In this document: positions 1 through 5,943 of the stretch, piece after piece | Layout: each line of letters begins with the position of its first letter | Numbering within the stretch: position 1 is the stretch's first letter | Assembly: GCA_910584075.1 (NCBI GenBank) | Contig: CAJTZI010000064.1 | Span: forward strand, 1-8,975 | DNA length: 8,975 bases | Direction: 5' to 3' | Origin: an uncultured Oscillibacter sp. | GTDB taxonomy: Bacteria > Bacillota > Clostridia > Oscillospirales > Oscillospiraceae | Made by a program: the position numbers and the translations under genes | Notes under the pieces: generated by a model | The model's database searches: none | The model's input: the letters and a program-made list of their open reading frames with translations, nothing else | What the model was told of the DNA's origin: nothing

Positions 1-78
1 GGCAAGAACAGCAAACCGGGGGACAATAAGCGCCAGCGCCCCTACTTCATACAATGCGATGCGCTGGAGGCTGGGTAA
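1..78 (+). CDS. C-terminal tail of an unidentified protein (partial)
   Basis: Frame 1 is open from the first base to a TAA at 76-78 and encodes 25 residues ending in PYFIQCDALEAG. The start lies outside the window. I do not recognise the protein. Its last 20 bases overlap the start of the serine recombinase at 59, which has no convincing ribosome binding site of its own, so the two are probably translationally coupled in one mobile-element operon. The tail could equally be a chance open frame, since it is only 25 codons long. Confidence 0.4.
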   Translation, partial: GKNSKPGDNKRQRPYFIQCDALEAG

Positions 79-1696
79 ATATATCCGGCTCTCCAAAGAA
101 GATTTACTCCGTGGCCGGGACGAAAGCAACAGCGTTATCAACCAGCGGCGGCTTTTGGAACAATACCACCAGACCCATCTGGACGAGTTTTATGACGGAA
201 CCGAGCAGGATGTGTATGTGGATGACGGCAAAACCGGGACGGATACTGACCGTGAAGATTTCCAGCGGCTCCTGGCCGATGTGTATAGCGGCAGGATCAA
301 CTGCGTGATTGTCAAAGACCTGTCCCGCCTCTCCCGTAACTATACCGATGCCGGGAACTTGATTGAAAATCTGTTTGTCCGGCTGAATGTACGGTTTATC
401 AGCTTGGCGGAGGGTGTGGACAGCTACCGCAACCCGGACAGCGTATCAAACATTATCGTGCCGATCACGAATGTAATGAACGATCAATACTGCTACCAGA
501 CCTCAAAGAAAATCCGGCAGGTATTTGATATGAAACGCCGCAACGGTGAGTTTATCGGTTCGTATGCCCCCTATGGCTATGTGAAAGATCCGAATGACAA
601 ACACGCCTTGTTGGTTGATCCCGAGGCCGCCGAAGTGGTAAAAAGCATTTTTGCGTTGTTTCTGTCCGGCATGAACAAACGGGGGATCACCTATTACTTG
701 AACGACCACGGGACACTTTGTCCCACAGCCTATAAGCAACAGCAAGGGCTCAAGTACAACGCCCCCAACGCCCAAGGCAATCCTATGTGGAGTACAATCA
801 CCATAGACACGATCTTAAAAAACCGTGTTTATGTGGGGGATATGGTACAAGGCCGCCAGCGGGTGAAAAGCTATAAAATCCATATTCAAGAAAGGGTGCC
901 GGAGGAAGAATGGTTTATCGTGGAGAATACCCACGAGGCCATCATAGACCGGGAAACCTTTGCAAAGGTGCAGAGCCTGCTCAAACGGGATACCCGCACC
1001 GCTCCAAAAGCGAAACAGCTTTACCTGTTCAGTGGTTTTCTGAAATGTGCCGATTGTGGCCGGGCGATGTCCCGGATCGCATCCAAAGGGATTTATGTAT
1101 ATTATCAATGCGGTACTTATAAAAGCCTGTCAAAAAAGGCTTGCACCATGCACTCGATTAAAAGTGACCGCCTTGAGGCTGGAGTGCTGTTTGCGATCCA
1201 GCAACAGGTACATTTGGCACTTACCTATTCCGAGTTCGTTGCCCGTATCAACTCCGCCCCTCTAAAAAAGAGCAAGTCAAAGCGGCTGGAAGATACCATC
1301 GCCGCAAAAGAAAAAGAGCTTGCTAAAATCATGCGATACAAGCAGGCCCTTTATCAAGACTGGAAAGACGGGGAAATTACCCGCAACGATTACCGGCACA
1401 TGAGCGAGGACTATGAACAGCAGTTTGAGGCCCTCACACGCATTATGCAAACGCTGACGGCGGAGCAGGAACAACTGGAAAATGGCGTGGATGCGGAAAG
1501 CCCATGCCTTACCGCATTTCTCAAATACCGGAACATTGACAAGCTGACACGGGAAATTTTAGGCGAGCTGATCGACCACATTAAGGTTTACGAGGGCGGC
1601 AATATCAGCGTGAAATTCAAATACGCTGACGAGTTCCGCCGTATAGCAGAATATATCGAGCTCAATTCCCCTATGGTTACGGGGGCCACAGGCTGA
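59..1696 (+). CDS. Large serine recombinase (resolvase/invertase type, with DUF4368-like C-terminus)
   Basis: This 545-residue protein is a complete large serine recombinase, the class that integrates and excises Gram-positive transposons and integrative elements by a phosphoserine mechanism. Near the N-terminus YIRLS (residues 8-12) supplies the catalytic Ser12, and KDLSRLSRN gives the conserved arginines of the resolvase domain. A recombinase domain follows around the GEFIGSYAPYGY stretch. A zinc ribbon starts with CADCG and closes with two later cysteines, then comes a charged coiled-coil region (about 410-470). The C-terminal LTREILGELIDHIKVYEGG block resembles DUF4368. ATG at 59 was chosen because it places YIRLS where family members have it; the frame stays open upstream to the window edge, so an earlier start is possible. 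Base composition is lower in GC than the genes after 2112, which fits acquisition by transfer. It probably marks the right end of a mobile element whose bulk lies upstream. Confidence 0.93.
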   Translation: MRWRLGKYIRLSKEDLLRGRDESNSVINQRRLLEQYHQTHLDEFYDGTEQDVYVDDGKTGTDTDREDFQRLLADVYSGRINCVIVKDLSRLSRNYTDAGNLIENLFVRLNVRFISLAEGVDSYRNPDSVSNIIVPITNVMNDQYCYQTSKKIRQVFDMKRRNGEFIGSYAPYGYVKDPNDKHALLVDPEAAEVVKSIFALFLSGMNKRGITYYLNDHGTLCPTAYKQQQGLKYNAPNAQGNPMWSTITIDTILKNRVYVGDMVQGRQRVKSYKIHIQERVPEEEWFIVENTHEAIIDRETFAKVQSLLKRDTRTAPKAKQLYLFSGFLKCADCGRAMSRIASKGIYVYYQCGTYKSLSKKACTMHSIKSDRLEAGVLFAIQQQVHLALTYSEFVARINSAPLKKSKSKRLEDTIAAKEKELAKIMRYKQALYQDWKDGEITRNDYRHMSEDYEQQFEALTRIMQTLTAEQEQLENGVDAESPCLTAFLKYRNIDKLTREILGELIDHIKVYEGGNISVKFKYADEFRRIAEYIELNSPMVTGATG

Positions 1697-1886
1697 CCCC
1701 CTAATCTAAAACAATTCCGTTTGCTTGTTTTCCTAATATATAACGCCCATAAGCCCGTTTTATGAGAGAACCGGAGTTCGCGGCGAGACAGGCCGGCGAG
1801 GGCGCCGGCCCCTGCATTTCCCCCTGCACTGCGCTCAGGAAATATCACAAAACGCGCAATTGGACACTTCCGGTTCTCCGGTCCCC
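1697..1886. other. Intergenic stretch at the presumed mobile-element/chromosome boundary
   Basis: No gene is convincing here. The first 70 bases are AT-rich, like the recombinase gene; from about 1770 the DNA becomes GC-rich, like the downstream chromosome. The stretch contains a perfect GC hairpin at 1791-1810 and a pair of 10-bp inverted copies at 1766-1775 and 1869-1878 that frame it. A 42-codon frame (1762-1890) begins at an ATG without a ribosome binding site and is judged spurious. The recombination site of the element should lie near 1690-1770, but one end alone does not reveal the core. Confidence 0.5.
1766..1878. repeat. Structured intergenic repeat with 10-bp inverted ends and an internal hairpin
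   Basis: GAGAACCGGA at 1766-1775 is matched by its exact reverse complement at 1869-1878. Between them lies a perfect 8-bp stem with a 4-base loop (GGCCGGCG at 1791-1798, CGCCGGCC at 1803-1810). A shorter pair, ATTTCC near 1815 and GGAAAT near 1839, sits inside as well. The layout resembles a short palindromic intergenic repeat of the REP type. Whether it recurs in the genome cannot be seen from this window. Confidence 0.4.
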
Positions 1887-1916
1887 TTGACAGCCCGCTC
1901 CGCGCCGTGGTATCAT
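1887..1916 (+). promoter_or_regulatory. Sigma-A-type promoter of the regulator/ABC operon
   Basis: TTGACA at 1887-1892 is a perfect -35 box. An 18-base spacer separates it from TATCAT at 1911-1916, one mismatch from the -10 consensus, with a TG just upstream (1908-1909) as in extended -10 promoters. Transcription would start near 1922, giving an untranslated leader of about 190 nt before the ATG at 2112. No other promoter this good lies between here and 4826, so it probably drives the whole operon. Confidence 0.75.
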
Positions 1917-2019
1917 TTTCCTGTCTCCGGGAAGCTCTTTCTGACCGGCGGACAGCAAAATTCATTCTGTCGTTCTGGCGGCGAGGCGTGAAACCCGAGC
2001 CGTAAGAGGAGAGAGGCGG

Positions 2020-2035
2020 CGCGGGAACTCCCGCG
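2020..2035 (+). other. Leader RNA hairpin (6-bp stem, AACT loop)
   Basis: CGCGGG at 2020-2025 and CCCGCG at 2030-2035 form a perfect stem around the loop AACT. It lies in the transcribed leader of the operon, 16 bases before the larger hairpin at 2052-2083. The flanking AGG and CCT could extend the helix past a bulge. Confidence 0.5.
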
Positions 2036-2051
2036 TCCTGTCGGCCTGTGC

Positions 2052-2083
2052 CCATCCCCTCCGCCGGACGGCGGAGGGGATGG
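2052..2083 (+). terminator. 14-bp leader hairpin, possible attenuator
   Basis: CCATCCCCTCCGCC at 2052-2065 and its exact reverse complement at 2070-2083 form a 14-bp stem with the loop GGAC. It is followed by TTTATATTTT (2084-2093), as in an intrinsic terminator, yet it sits between the promoter at 1887-1916 and the start codon at 2112. If it terminates, expression of the operon would depend on read-through or on an alternative fold. GGCGG at 1977-1981 (with AGG at 1984-1986) or at 2015-2019 could pair with its 5' arm. The interrupted T-tract makes termination uncertain. Confidence 0.5.
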
Positions 2084-2111
2084 TTTATATTTTCGGAGAG
2101 GAGGGACAAGG

Positions 2112-2372
2112 ATGGAGACCCGGGTGGCAGTGATTGCCGTCATCGTCCGTCAGGGCGGTTCCGTAGCGGAGCTGAACGGCCTGCTGCACCAGTACGCGGA
2201 GCATATAATCGGCCGGATGGGCGTACCCTATCCGGCAAGAGGCGTGAGCGTCATCAGCGTCGCCATGGACGCGCCGGGGGATGTGATCTCGGCGCTGTCC
2301 GGAAAGCTGGGGCGGCTCCCAGGCGTCACCGCCAAGACGGTATACGCGCCGGAGGCGGCGCTGCAATCGTGA
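2112..2372 (+). CDS. TM1266-family iron-only hydrogenase system regulator
   Basis: The 86-residue protein matches the small family annotated as iron-only ([FeFe]) hydrogenase system regulator (Thermotoga TM1266 type). The members have a compact ACT/NikR-C-like fold and occur in [FeFe]-hydrogenase organisms; their ligand and mechanism are not established. The most diagnostic part is ALSGKLGRLPGVTAKT at residues 61-76, preceded by the family's N-terminal beta strand (RVAVIAVIV) and a helix over residues 17-35. Length is normal for the family. The start is secure: GAGGAGGG-type Shine-Dalgarno bases at 2097-2105 lie six bases before the ATG. No DNA-binding domain is visible, so the word regulator comes from the family name only. 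It is the first gene of an operon with an ABC importer, and no hydrogenase or maturase gene is in the window. Confidence 0.88.
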   Translation: METRVAVIAVIVRQGGSVAELNGLLHQYAEHIIGRMGVPYPARGVSVISVAMDAPGDVISALSGKLGRLPGVTAKTVYAPEAALQS

Positions 2373-2381
2373 ACGCTCAGG

Positions 2382-2403
2382 GCCGCCCTTTTCAAAGGGC
2401 GGC
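2382..2403 (+). other. Intercistronic GC hairpin after the TM1266-like gene
   Basis: GCCGCCCTTT at 2382-2391 and AAAGGGCGGC at 2394-2403 are exact reverse complements, giving a stem of 8-10 bp with a tight loop, ten bases after the TGA at 2370-2372. No T-run follows, so it is more likely an mRNA-stabilising or processing structure, or a partial terminator that sets the gene ratio, than a full stop. Confidence 0.55.
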
Positions 2404-2416
2404 GGGGCTGCGGGGC

Positions 2417-2449
2417 AATGCCTCGGCAAAAACAAGAAAAAGAGGCATT
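2417..2449 (+). promoter_or_regulatory. Hairpin that can cover the ribosome binding site of the receptor gene
   Basis: AATGCCTC at 2417-2424 is the exact reverse complement of GAGGCATT at 2442-2449, leaving a 17-base A-rich loop. The 3' arm contains most of the AGAGG Shine-Dalgarno sequence (2441-2445) for the ATG at 2454. Closing this stem would hide the ribosome binding site, so translation of the substrate-binding protein may be controlled by RNA folding. The pairing is seen in the sequence; the control is inferred. Confidence 0.45.
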
Positions 2450-2453
2450 TATC

Positions 2454-3509
2454 ATGAAACTGTATCAAAAACTCCTATCCGTATCCTTGACCCTTTTCCT
2501 CCTTCTCTCCCTGACCGCCTGCGGCCAGAGCGCGGCGGTACCGGACCAGTCCCCCGCGTCTCCGGAGGCCGCCGCGCCGGAGCCAGATCAGCCCGACGCT
2601 CCGGCGGACCTCCCCGCGGACCCTGTCCGGGTGCGGACCGCCGCGCTGAAAGGCCCCACCGCCATGGGCCTGGTCCATCTGATGTCCACCCCCGGCGCGG
2701 AACGGGACTACGACTTCACTCTGGCTGGCTCCGCCGACGAGGTGACCCCCGCCCTCATCAAGGGAGACCTGGACGTGGCCTGCGTCCCCGCCAACCTGGC
2801 GGCAGTCCTCTATAACAAGACAGAGGGACAGATTGTCACTCTGGCGGTAAACACCCTGGGGGTGCTCTACATTGTGGAAAACGGCGGAGAGAGCGTCCGG
2901 TCCATGGCGGACTTGAAGGGCAGGACCATCGCGGCCGCCGGAAAGGGGTCCACTCCGGAGTACGGCCTGCGCTACCTGCTGGAGCAAAGCGGCCTGGACC
3001 CGGACACGGACGTAACCGTGGACTGGAAAAGTGAGCACGCCGAGTGTGTGGCCGCCATGGCGGCGGGAACGGCGGACATCGCCCTGCTGCCCCAGCCCTT
3101 CGTCACCGCGGCCCAGAGCAAGCTGGAGAATCTCCGGGTGGCCCTGGACCTGACGGAGGAGTGGGACGCCCTGGACAACGGCTCCGCCCTGATCACTGGC
3201 GTGGCGGTGGCCCGGCATGCCTTTGTGGAGGAGCATCCGGAAGCCGTGGAGCAGTTTTTGGAGGCATACGCCGAATCGGTGAACTGGGTCAATAGCAATC
3301 CCGCTGAGGCCGCGGAGCTGATTGCTGAGTACGGCATCATCGACAATGCCGCCGTCGCGGAGAAGGCTTTGCCCCACTGCAACATCGTCTGCCTCACCGG
3401 GCAGGAGATGTGCGAAAAGCTTTCCGGCTACCTCCAGGTTCTGGCGGCGGCCGCCCCGGAGGCCGTAGGCGGCGCGATGCCCCGGGATGACTTCTTCTAT
3501 GGCGCGTAA
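2454..3509 (+). CDS. ABC transporter substrate-binding lipoprotein, NitT/TauT (SsuA-like) type
   Basis: This 351-residue lipoprotein is the extracellular receptor of the ABC importer encoded by the next two genes. A lipoprotein signal peptide ends in LTAC with the lipidated Cys23, followed by a Pro/Ala/Asp-rich linker to about residue 60. The mature part has the two-lobed periplasmic-binding-protein pattern of the NitT/TauT family: KGPTAMG near the start of lobe 1, DVACVPANLAAVLYN, LGVLYIVENG, DLKGRTIAAAGKGSTPEYGLRYLLE, and LLPQPFVT in lobe 2. The ligand cannot be read from sequence; the family includes nitrate, taurine, alkanesulfonate and thiamine-precursor receptors. ATG 2454 was chosen over the in-frame ATG at 2418 because it starts a proper signal peptide and has AGAGG nine bases upstream. 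The stop overlaps the start of the permease gene. Confidence 0.9.
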   Translation: MKLYQKLLSVSLTLFLLLSLTACGQSAAVPDQSPASPEAAAPEPDQPDAPADLPADPVRVRTAALKGPTAMGLVHLMSTPGAERDYDFTLAGSADEVTPALIKGDLDVACVPANLAAVLYNKTEGQIVTLAVNTLGVLYIVENGGESVRSMADLKGRTIAAAGKGSTPEYGLRYLLEQSGLDPDTDVTVDWKSEHAECVAAMAAGTADIALLPQPFVTAAQSKLENLRVALDLTEEWDALDNGSALITGVAVARHAFVEEHPEAVEQFLEAYAESVNWVNSNPAEAAELIAEYGIIDNAAVAEKALPHCNIVCLTGQEMCEKLSGYLQVLAAAAPEAVGGAMPRDDFFYGA

Positions 3510-4260
3510 AAACGGCCTGCGCCTGTGGGCCGTGGCTTTCTGGCTGCTGGCGTGGCAGCTGGGGGCCATGGCCCTGGCGGCGGCCTATCCCCACGGAGAG
3601 CTGCTGCTGGCCTCGCCCCTGGCATCCCTCCGGCGGCTGGGGGAGCTGGCGGCAACCTCTGCCTTCTGGCGGGCCGTGGGGTGGTCGGCAGCCCGGATCT
3701 TCGGCGGCTTTTTGCTGGCCTGTCTGGCGGGGACGGCGCTGGCGGCCCTGGCGGGCCGGTATCCGCTGGCGGAAGAGCTGCTGGCGCCTCCGGCGGCGGC
3801 GGTGAAAGCCACGCCGGTGGCCTCCTTCATCATCCTGGCCCTGGTGTGGCTGGACAGCCGGCACCTGCCGGTGTTCATCTCCTTTTTGATGGTGTTCCCC
3901 ACGGTGTACCTGAACCTGCTGGAGGGCATCCGCCAGACGGACCGGAAGCTTTTGGAGATGGCCCGGGTGTTTCACGTTCCCCTTACCCGGCGGCTGAGGG
4001 GAATCTACCTGCCCCAGATACTGCCCTATTTCCGCTCCGCCGTCTCACTGGGGCTGGGTCTTTGCTGGAAGGCGGGCATCGCGGCGGAGGTCATCGGCCT
4101 GCCCGCCGGGTCCATGGGGGAGCGGCTGTACACGGCCAAAATCTATTTCCAGACGCCGGATCTCTTCGCGTGGACTGCCGCTGTTGTGGCGGTTTCCGCG
4201 GTCTTTGAGCGGCTCTTTTTAAGGCTGGTGGACACTCTGGCGGGAAAGGCGGCGGCATGA
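3487..4260 (+). CDS. ABC transporter permease, NitT/TauT (SsuC-like) type
   Basis: The 257-residue protein is the membrane subunit of the importer. About six hydrophobic segments are seen (near 12-33, 70-90, 108-122, 127-145, 184-204 and 228-248). The cytoplasmic EAA-type coupling loop is at 157-182 (EMARVFHVPLTRRLRGIYLP), which contacts the ATPase. Length is normal for the family, and a single gene implies a homodimeric channel. It overlaps the receptor gene by 23 bases and the ATPase gene by ATGA at 4257-4260, so translation is coupled on both sides. The start at 3487 is uncertain: an in-frame ATG at 3499 also overlaps the previous stop, and neither has a strong ribosome binding site. Confidence 0.9.
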   Translation: MTSSMARKNGLRLWAVAFWLLAWQLGAMALAAAYPHGELLLASPLASLRRLGELAATSAFWRAVGWSAARIFGGFLLACLAGTALAALAGRYPLAEELLAPPAAAVKATPVASFIILALVWLDSRHLPVFISFLMVFPTVYLNLLEGIRQTDRKLLEMARVFHVPLTRRLRGIYLPQILPYFRSAVSLGLGLCWKAGIAAEVIGLPAGSMGERLYTAKIYFQTPDLFAWTAAVVAVSAVFERLFLRLVDTLAGKAAA

Positions 4261-4826
4261 TGGAGATACGGGTGCAAAACCTCTGGAAGTCCTACAGCGG
4301 CATGACGGTGCTGCGGGATGTGACCTTTACCGCGGGGCGCGGCGTCACCTGTGTCATGGCGCCCTCCGGCCGCGGCAAAACCACCCTGCTGCGTATTCTG
4401 CTGGGTCTGGAGACGGCGGACAGCGGCGCGGTGACGGGCCTGGAGGACTGCCGCTGGGCGGCGGTCTTTCAGGAGGACCGGCTGCTGGAGCATCTGGACG
4501 CCGCCGGGAATCTGCGGCTGATCTTGGGGCGGGAGTGCGCCCAAGCCGCCGCCATGCTGGCGGAGCTGGGGCTGGAGGACGCGGGGAACAGGCCCGTCCG
4601 GGAGTACTCCGGCGGGATGCGGCGGCGGCTGGCCCTGGCCCGGGCGCTTCTTGCAAAGAGTGACGCCCTGGCCCTGGACGAGCCCTTTGCCGGATTGGAC
4701 GGCGAGACGCGGCAGCGGGCCCGGGACTGTCTCCTCCGCCACGCGGGGGAGCGCCCCGTCCTGCTGGTGACCCACGACGAGGAGGACGCGGCGGGACTGG
4801 ACGCCGGGATCATCCGTCTGGCCTGA
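4257..4826 (+). CDS. ABC transporter ATP-binding protein (small, NitT/TauT importer)
   Basis: This ATPase powers the importer. In its 189 residues the whole nucleotide-binding set is present: Walker A APSGRGKTT at 35-43 (the usual first glycine is Ala35), Q-loop Gln72, signature YSGGM at 117-121, Walker B ALALDE at 137-142 with catalytic Glu142, D-loop GLD at 146-148, and switch His173. It is clearly shorter than the roughly 250 residues usual for NitT/TauT ATPases: the Walker A to signature spacing is compressed and the chain stops soon after the H-loop, without a C-terminal extension. All catalytic residues are intact, so it should be active. It shares ATGA with the permease stop and ends 10 bases before the A-tract of a bidirectional terminator. 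Confidence 0.92.
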   Translation: MMEIRVQNLWKSYSGMTVLRDVTFTAGRGVTCVMAPSGRGKTTLLRILLGLETADSGAVTGLEDCRWAAVFQEDRLLEHLDAAGNLRLILGRECAQAAAMLAELGLEDAGNRPVREYSGGMRRRLALARALLAKSDALALDEPFAGLDGETRQRARDCLLRHAGERPVLLVTHDEEDAAGLDAGIIRLA

Positions 4827-4836
4827 TGAAATCCAT

Positions 4837-4873
4837 AAAAAACCGAGGCGGCCTGAGGCCGCCTCAGTTTTTG
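4837..4873. terminator. Bidirectional intrinsic terminator
   Basis: GAGGCGGCC at 4845-4853 and GGCCGCCTC at 4857-4865 form a 9-bp stem with the loop TGA. A T-run follows at 4868-4872, and an A-run at 4837-4842 serves as the T-run for the opposite strand. It lies between two convergent operons, the ABC importer on plus and cytidine deaminase on minus, and should end both transcripts. Confidence 0.85.
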
Positions 4874-4930
4874 TCTGTGCGGGGGCGCTCAGTCCACGGG
4901 TCCCCGGCGCCGCCGCTTTCGGACGGTCCC

Positions 4931-5320
4931 TTACAGAGACTCCGGACCGAAGCTGTGGGGCAGCAGGTCCGGCAGGGTGAAGACCCGCTCCTCCCCCGCG
5001 CCGTTGAGGCAGATGACCTCCAGATCCGGGGCAAACTCCCGCATCACCTGGCGGCAGATGCCGCAGGGGGTGCAGAAATCCTCTCCCCGTCCGGCAATCA
5101 CGATGCGGCGGAAACGGGTGTGCCCCTCCGCCACAGCATGGGAGATGGCGTTGCGCTCGGCACAGATGCCGGCGGGGTAGGCGGCATTCTCCACGTTGCA
5201 GCCGGTGCAGACTGTTCCGTCCTCACACTCCAGCGCCGCCCCGACGGGGAATCGGGAATAGGGGCAGTAGGCCCGGTCCAGCATGGCTATGGCGGCGGCC
5301 TTCAGTTCCTCTCTTGTCAC
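4931..5320 (-). CDS. cdd: Cytidine deaminase
   Basis: This 129-residue enzyme deaminates cytidine and deoxycytidine to uridine and deoxyuridine in cytosolic pyrimidine salvage. The zinc site is complete: CAE at 53-55 supplies Cys53 and the proton-shuttling Glu55, and PCGIC at 85-89 supplies Cys86 and Cys89. The substrate-binding NVENAAYPAG precedes them, and FPVGAAL is at 24-30. The start chosen is GTG at 5320-5318, preceded at nine bases by AAGGAGG (5336-5330 on minus). With this start the zinc residues fall at the positions of the Bacillus Cdd family, and the length is normal for the homotetrameric type. An in-frame ATG at 5341 has no ribosome binding site and lies before the Shine-Dalgarno sequence. 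The gene follows the broken repeat protein by 17 bases and probably shares its transcript from the deacetylase gene. Confidence 0.95.
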   Translation of the reverse strand: MTREELKAAAIAMLDRAYCPYSRFPVGAALECEDGTVCTGCNVENAAYPAGICAERNAISHAVAEGHTRFRRIVIAGRGEDFCTPCGICRQVMREFAPDLEVICLNGAGEERVFTLPDLLPHSFGPESL

Positions 5321-5337
5321 GGTGATCTTCCTCCTTG

Positions 5338-5586
5338 TCATTCTTCGCTTTGGGAGACATACAGGACGGAGACTGTACATTCATCCGCAGTTCCCGCGTC
5401 CATGGACTCCGTATCATAATAGATCGTGATGCCGCGGAGCTCGTCCGGCCAGTAGACATTGCAGAGGCCGTCCCATTTGGTGGTCATCTCTCTGTGGGGA
5501 TCACCCCAGGCGGCGTGGACCTCCTCACGGGTATGACCCTCCAGAGCAAGGGAAAGGAGACAGGCCGGCCTCCTCCAGCGGGGGGA
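5338..5586 (-). pseudogene. Second BamE-like repeat, out of frame with the gene upstream (frameshift remnant)
   Basis: This frame has no usable start codon after the in-frame stop at 5589-5587, but from 5547 it encodes a coherent domain: ALEGHTREEVHAAWGDP, then GITIYYDTESM and CTVSVLYVSQSEE, ending at TGA 5340-5338. It aligns along its length with the repeat in the preceding gene (ALLGLPRQEILNAWGEP, CITVYYDPEPM, CTIPVQYIS). The two frames differ by one base, and removing one base near the CTTTCCC run (about 5551-5558 on minus) would join them into a single product of about 197 residues. The gene is therefore best read as one two-repeat protein broken by an indel, or as a sequencing error. Programmed +1 shifting is possible but unsupported. 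Confidence 0.7.
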
Positions 5587-5932
5587 TCACCGGGCAGGAG
5601 ATATACTGTACCGGGATGGTGCAGGAGTCGGCCGCTCCCCGGTTCATGGGCTCCGGGTCATAGTATACGGTGATGCACTTGCCGCTCTCCAGCTGGTAGA
5701 TGTCCCCGAAAAAACCGGAGAGTGACCCGTCCGGCTCTCCCCAGGCGTTCAGAATCTCCTGCCGGGGAAGTCCCAGCAGGGCGGCCTCCGCCGCCTCCCG
5801 GCCCATGATGGGCAGCTCCTCCGGACCGGGCAGCCCCGCCGGAGCGGTTTTCCCAGCCAGCAGGAACACCGCCGCCGTCAATGCCGCCAGCGCCGCAGCG
5901 GGAGGGGTCCGTCCTCTGAAAAACGCTCCCAT
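5525..5932 (-). CDS. Exported protein with BamE/SmpA-like repeat (N-terminal part of a frameshifted gene)
   Basis: The 135-residue product has a hydrophobic N-terminal segment (AAALAALTAAVFLLAG) without a lipobox cysteine, so it is probably exported or membrane-anchored. One small domain follows, beginning ALLGLPRQEILNAWGEP. This pattern of a short helix, then WGEP, then beta strands resembles the BamE/SmpA and BLIP-like fold; no function is known. The last 20 or so residues, ending SGGSYP, come after the frame shifts away from a second copy of the domain. ATG 5932 was chosen because AAAGGAG lies five bases upstream, while ATG 5947 has none. That Shine-Dalgarno overlaps the stop of the deacetylase gene, so the two are translationally coupled. 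Confidence 0.7.
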   Translation of the reverse strand: MGAFFRGRTPPAAALAALTAAVFLLAGKTAPAGLPGPEELPIMGREAAEAALLGLPRQEILNAWGEPDGSLSGFFGDIYQLESGKCITVYYDPEPMNRGAADSCTIPVQYISCPVIPPLEEAGLSPFPCSGGSYP

Positions 5933-5943
5933 ACGGGCTCCTT

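Noticed and set aside
1681..1705. GGGGG...CCCCC hairpin at the recombinase stop as a terminator
   Set aside because: The stem is only five bases with a bulge and no T-run directly follows.
1762..1890. 42-codon plus-strand frame starting at ATG 1762
   Set aside because: It has no Shine-Dalgarno sequence, overlaps the inverted repeat and hairpin, and ends inside the -35 box of the operon promoter.
2011..2093. T-box-like layout in the leader (AGG bulge hairpin followed by a terminator-like stem)
   Set aside because: The bulge lacks the invariant UGGN that pairs with the tRNA acceptor end, and no specifier stem is visible upstream.
1588..2109. Minus-strand open frame of 173 codons across the recombinase end and the leader
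   Set aside because: It crosses from the end of a clear plus-strand gene into hairpin-rich promoter and leader DNA, has low-complexity Arg/Pro/Gly composition and no recognisable domain.
2475..3569. Minus-strand open frame of 364 codons opposite the receptor gene
   Set aside because: It is antisense to a well-recognised lipoprotein gene; long antisense frames are expected in GC-rich coding DNA, and its Gly/Arg/His-rich product matches nothing.
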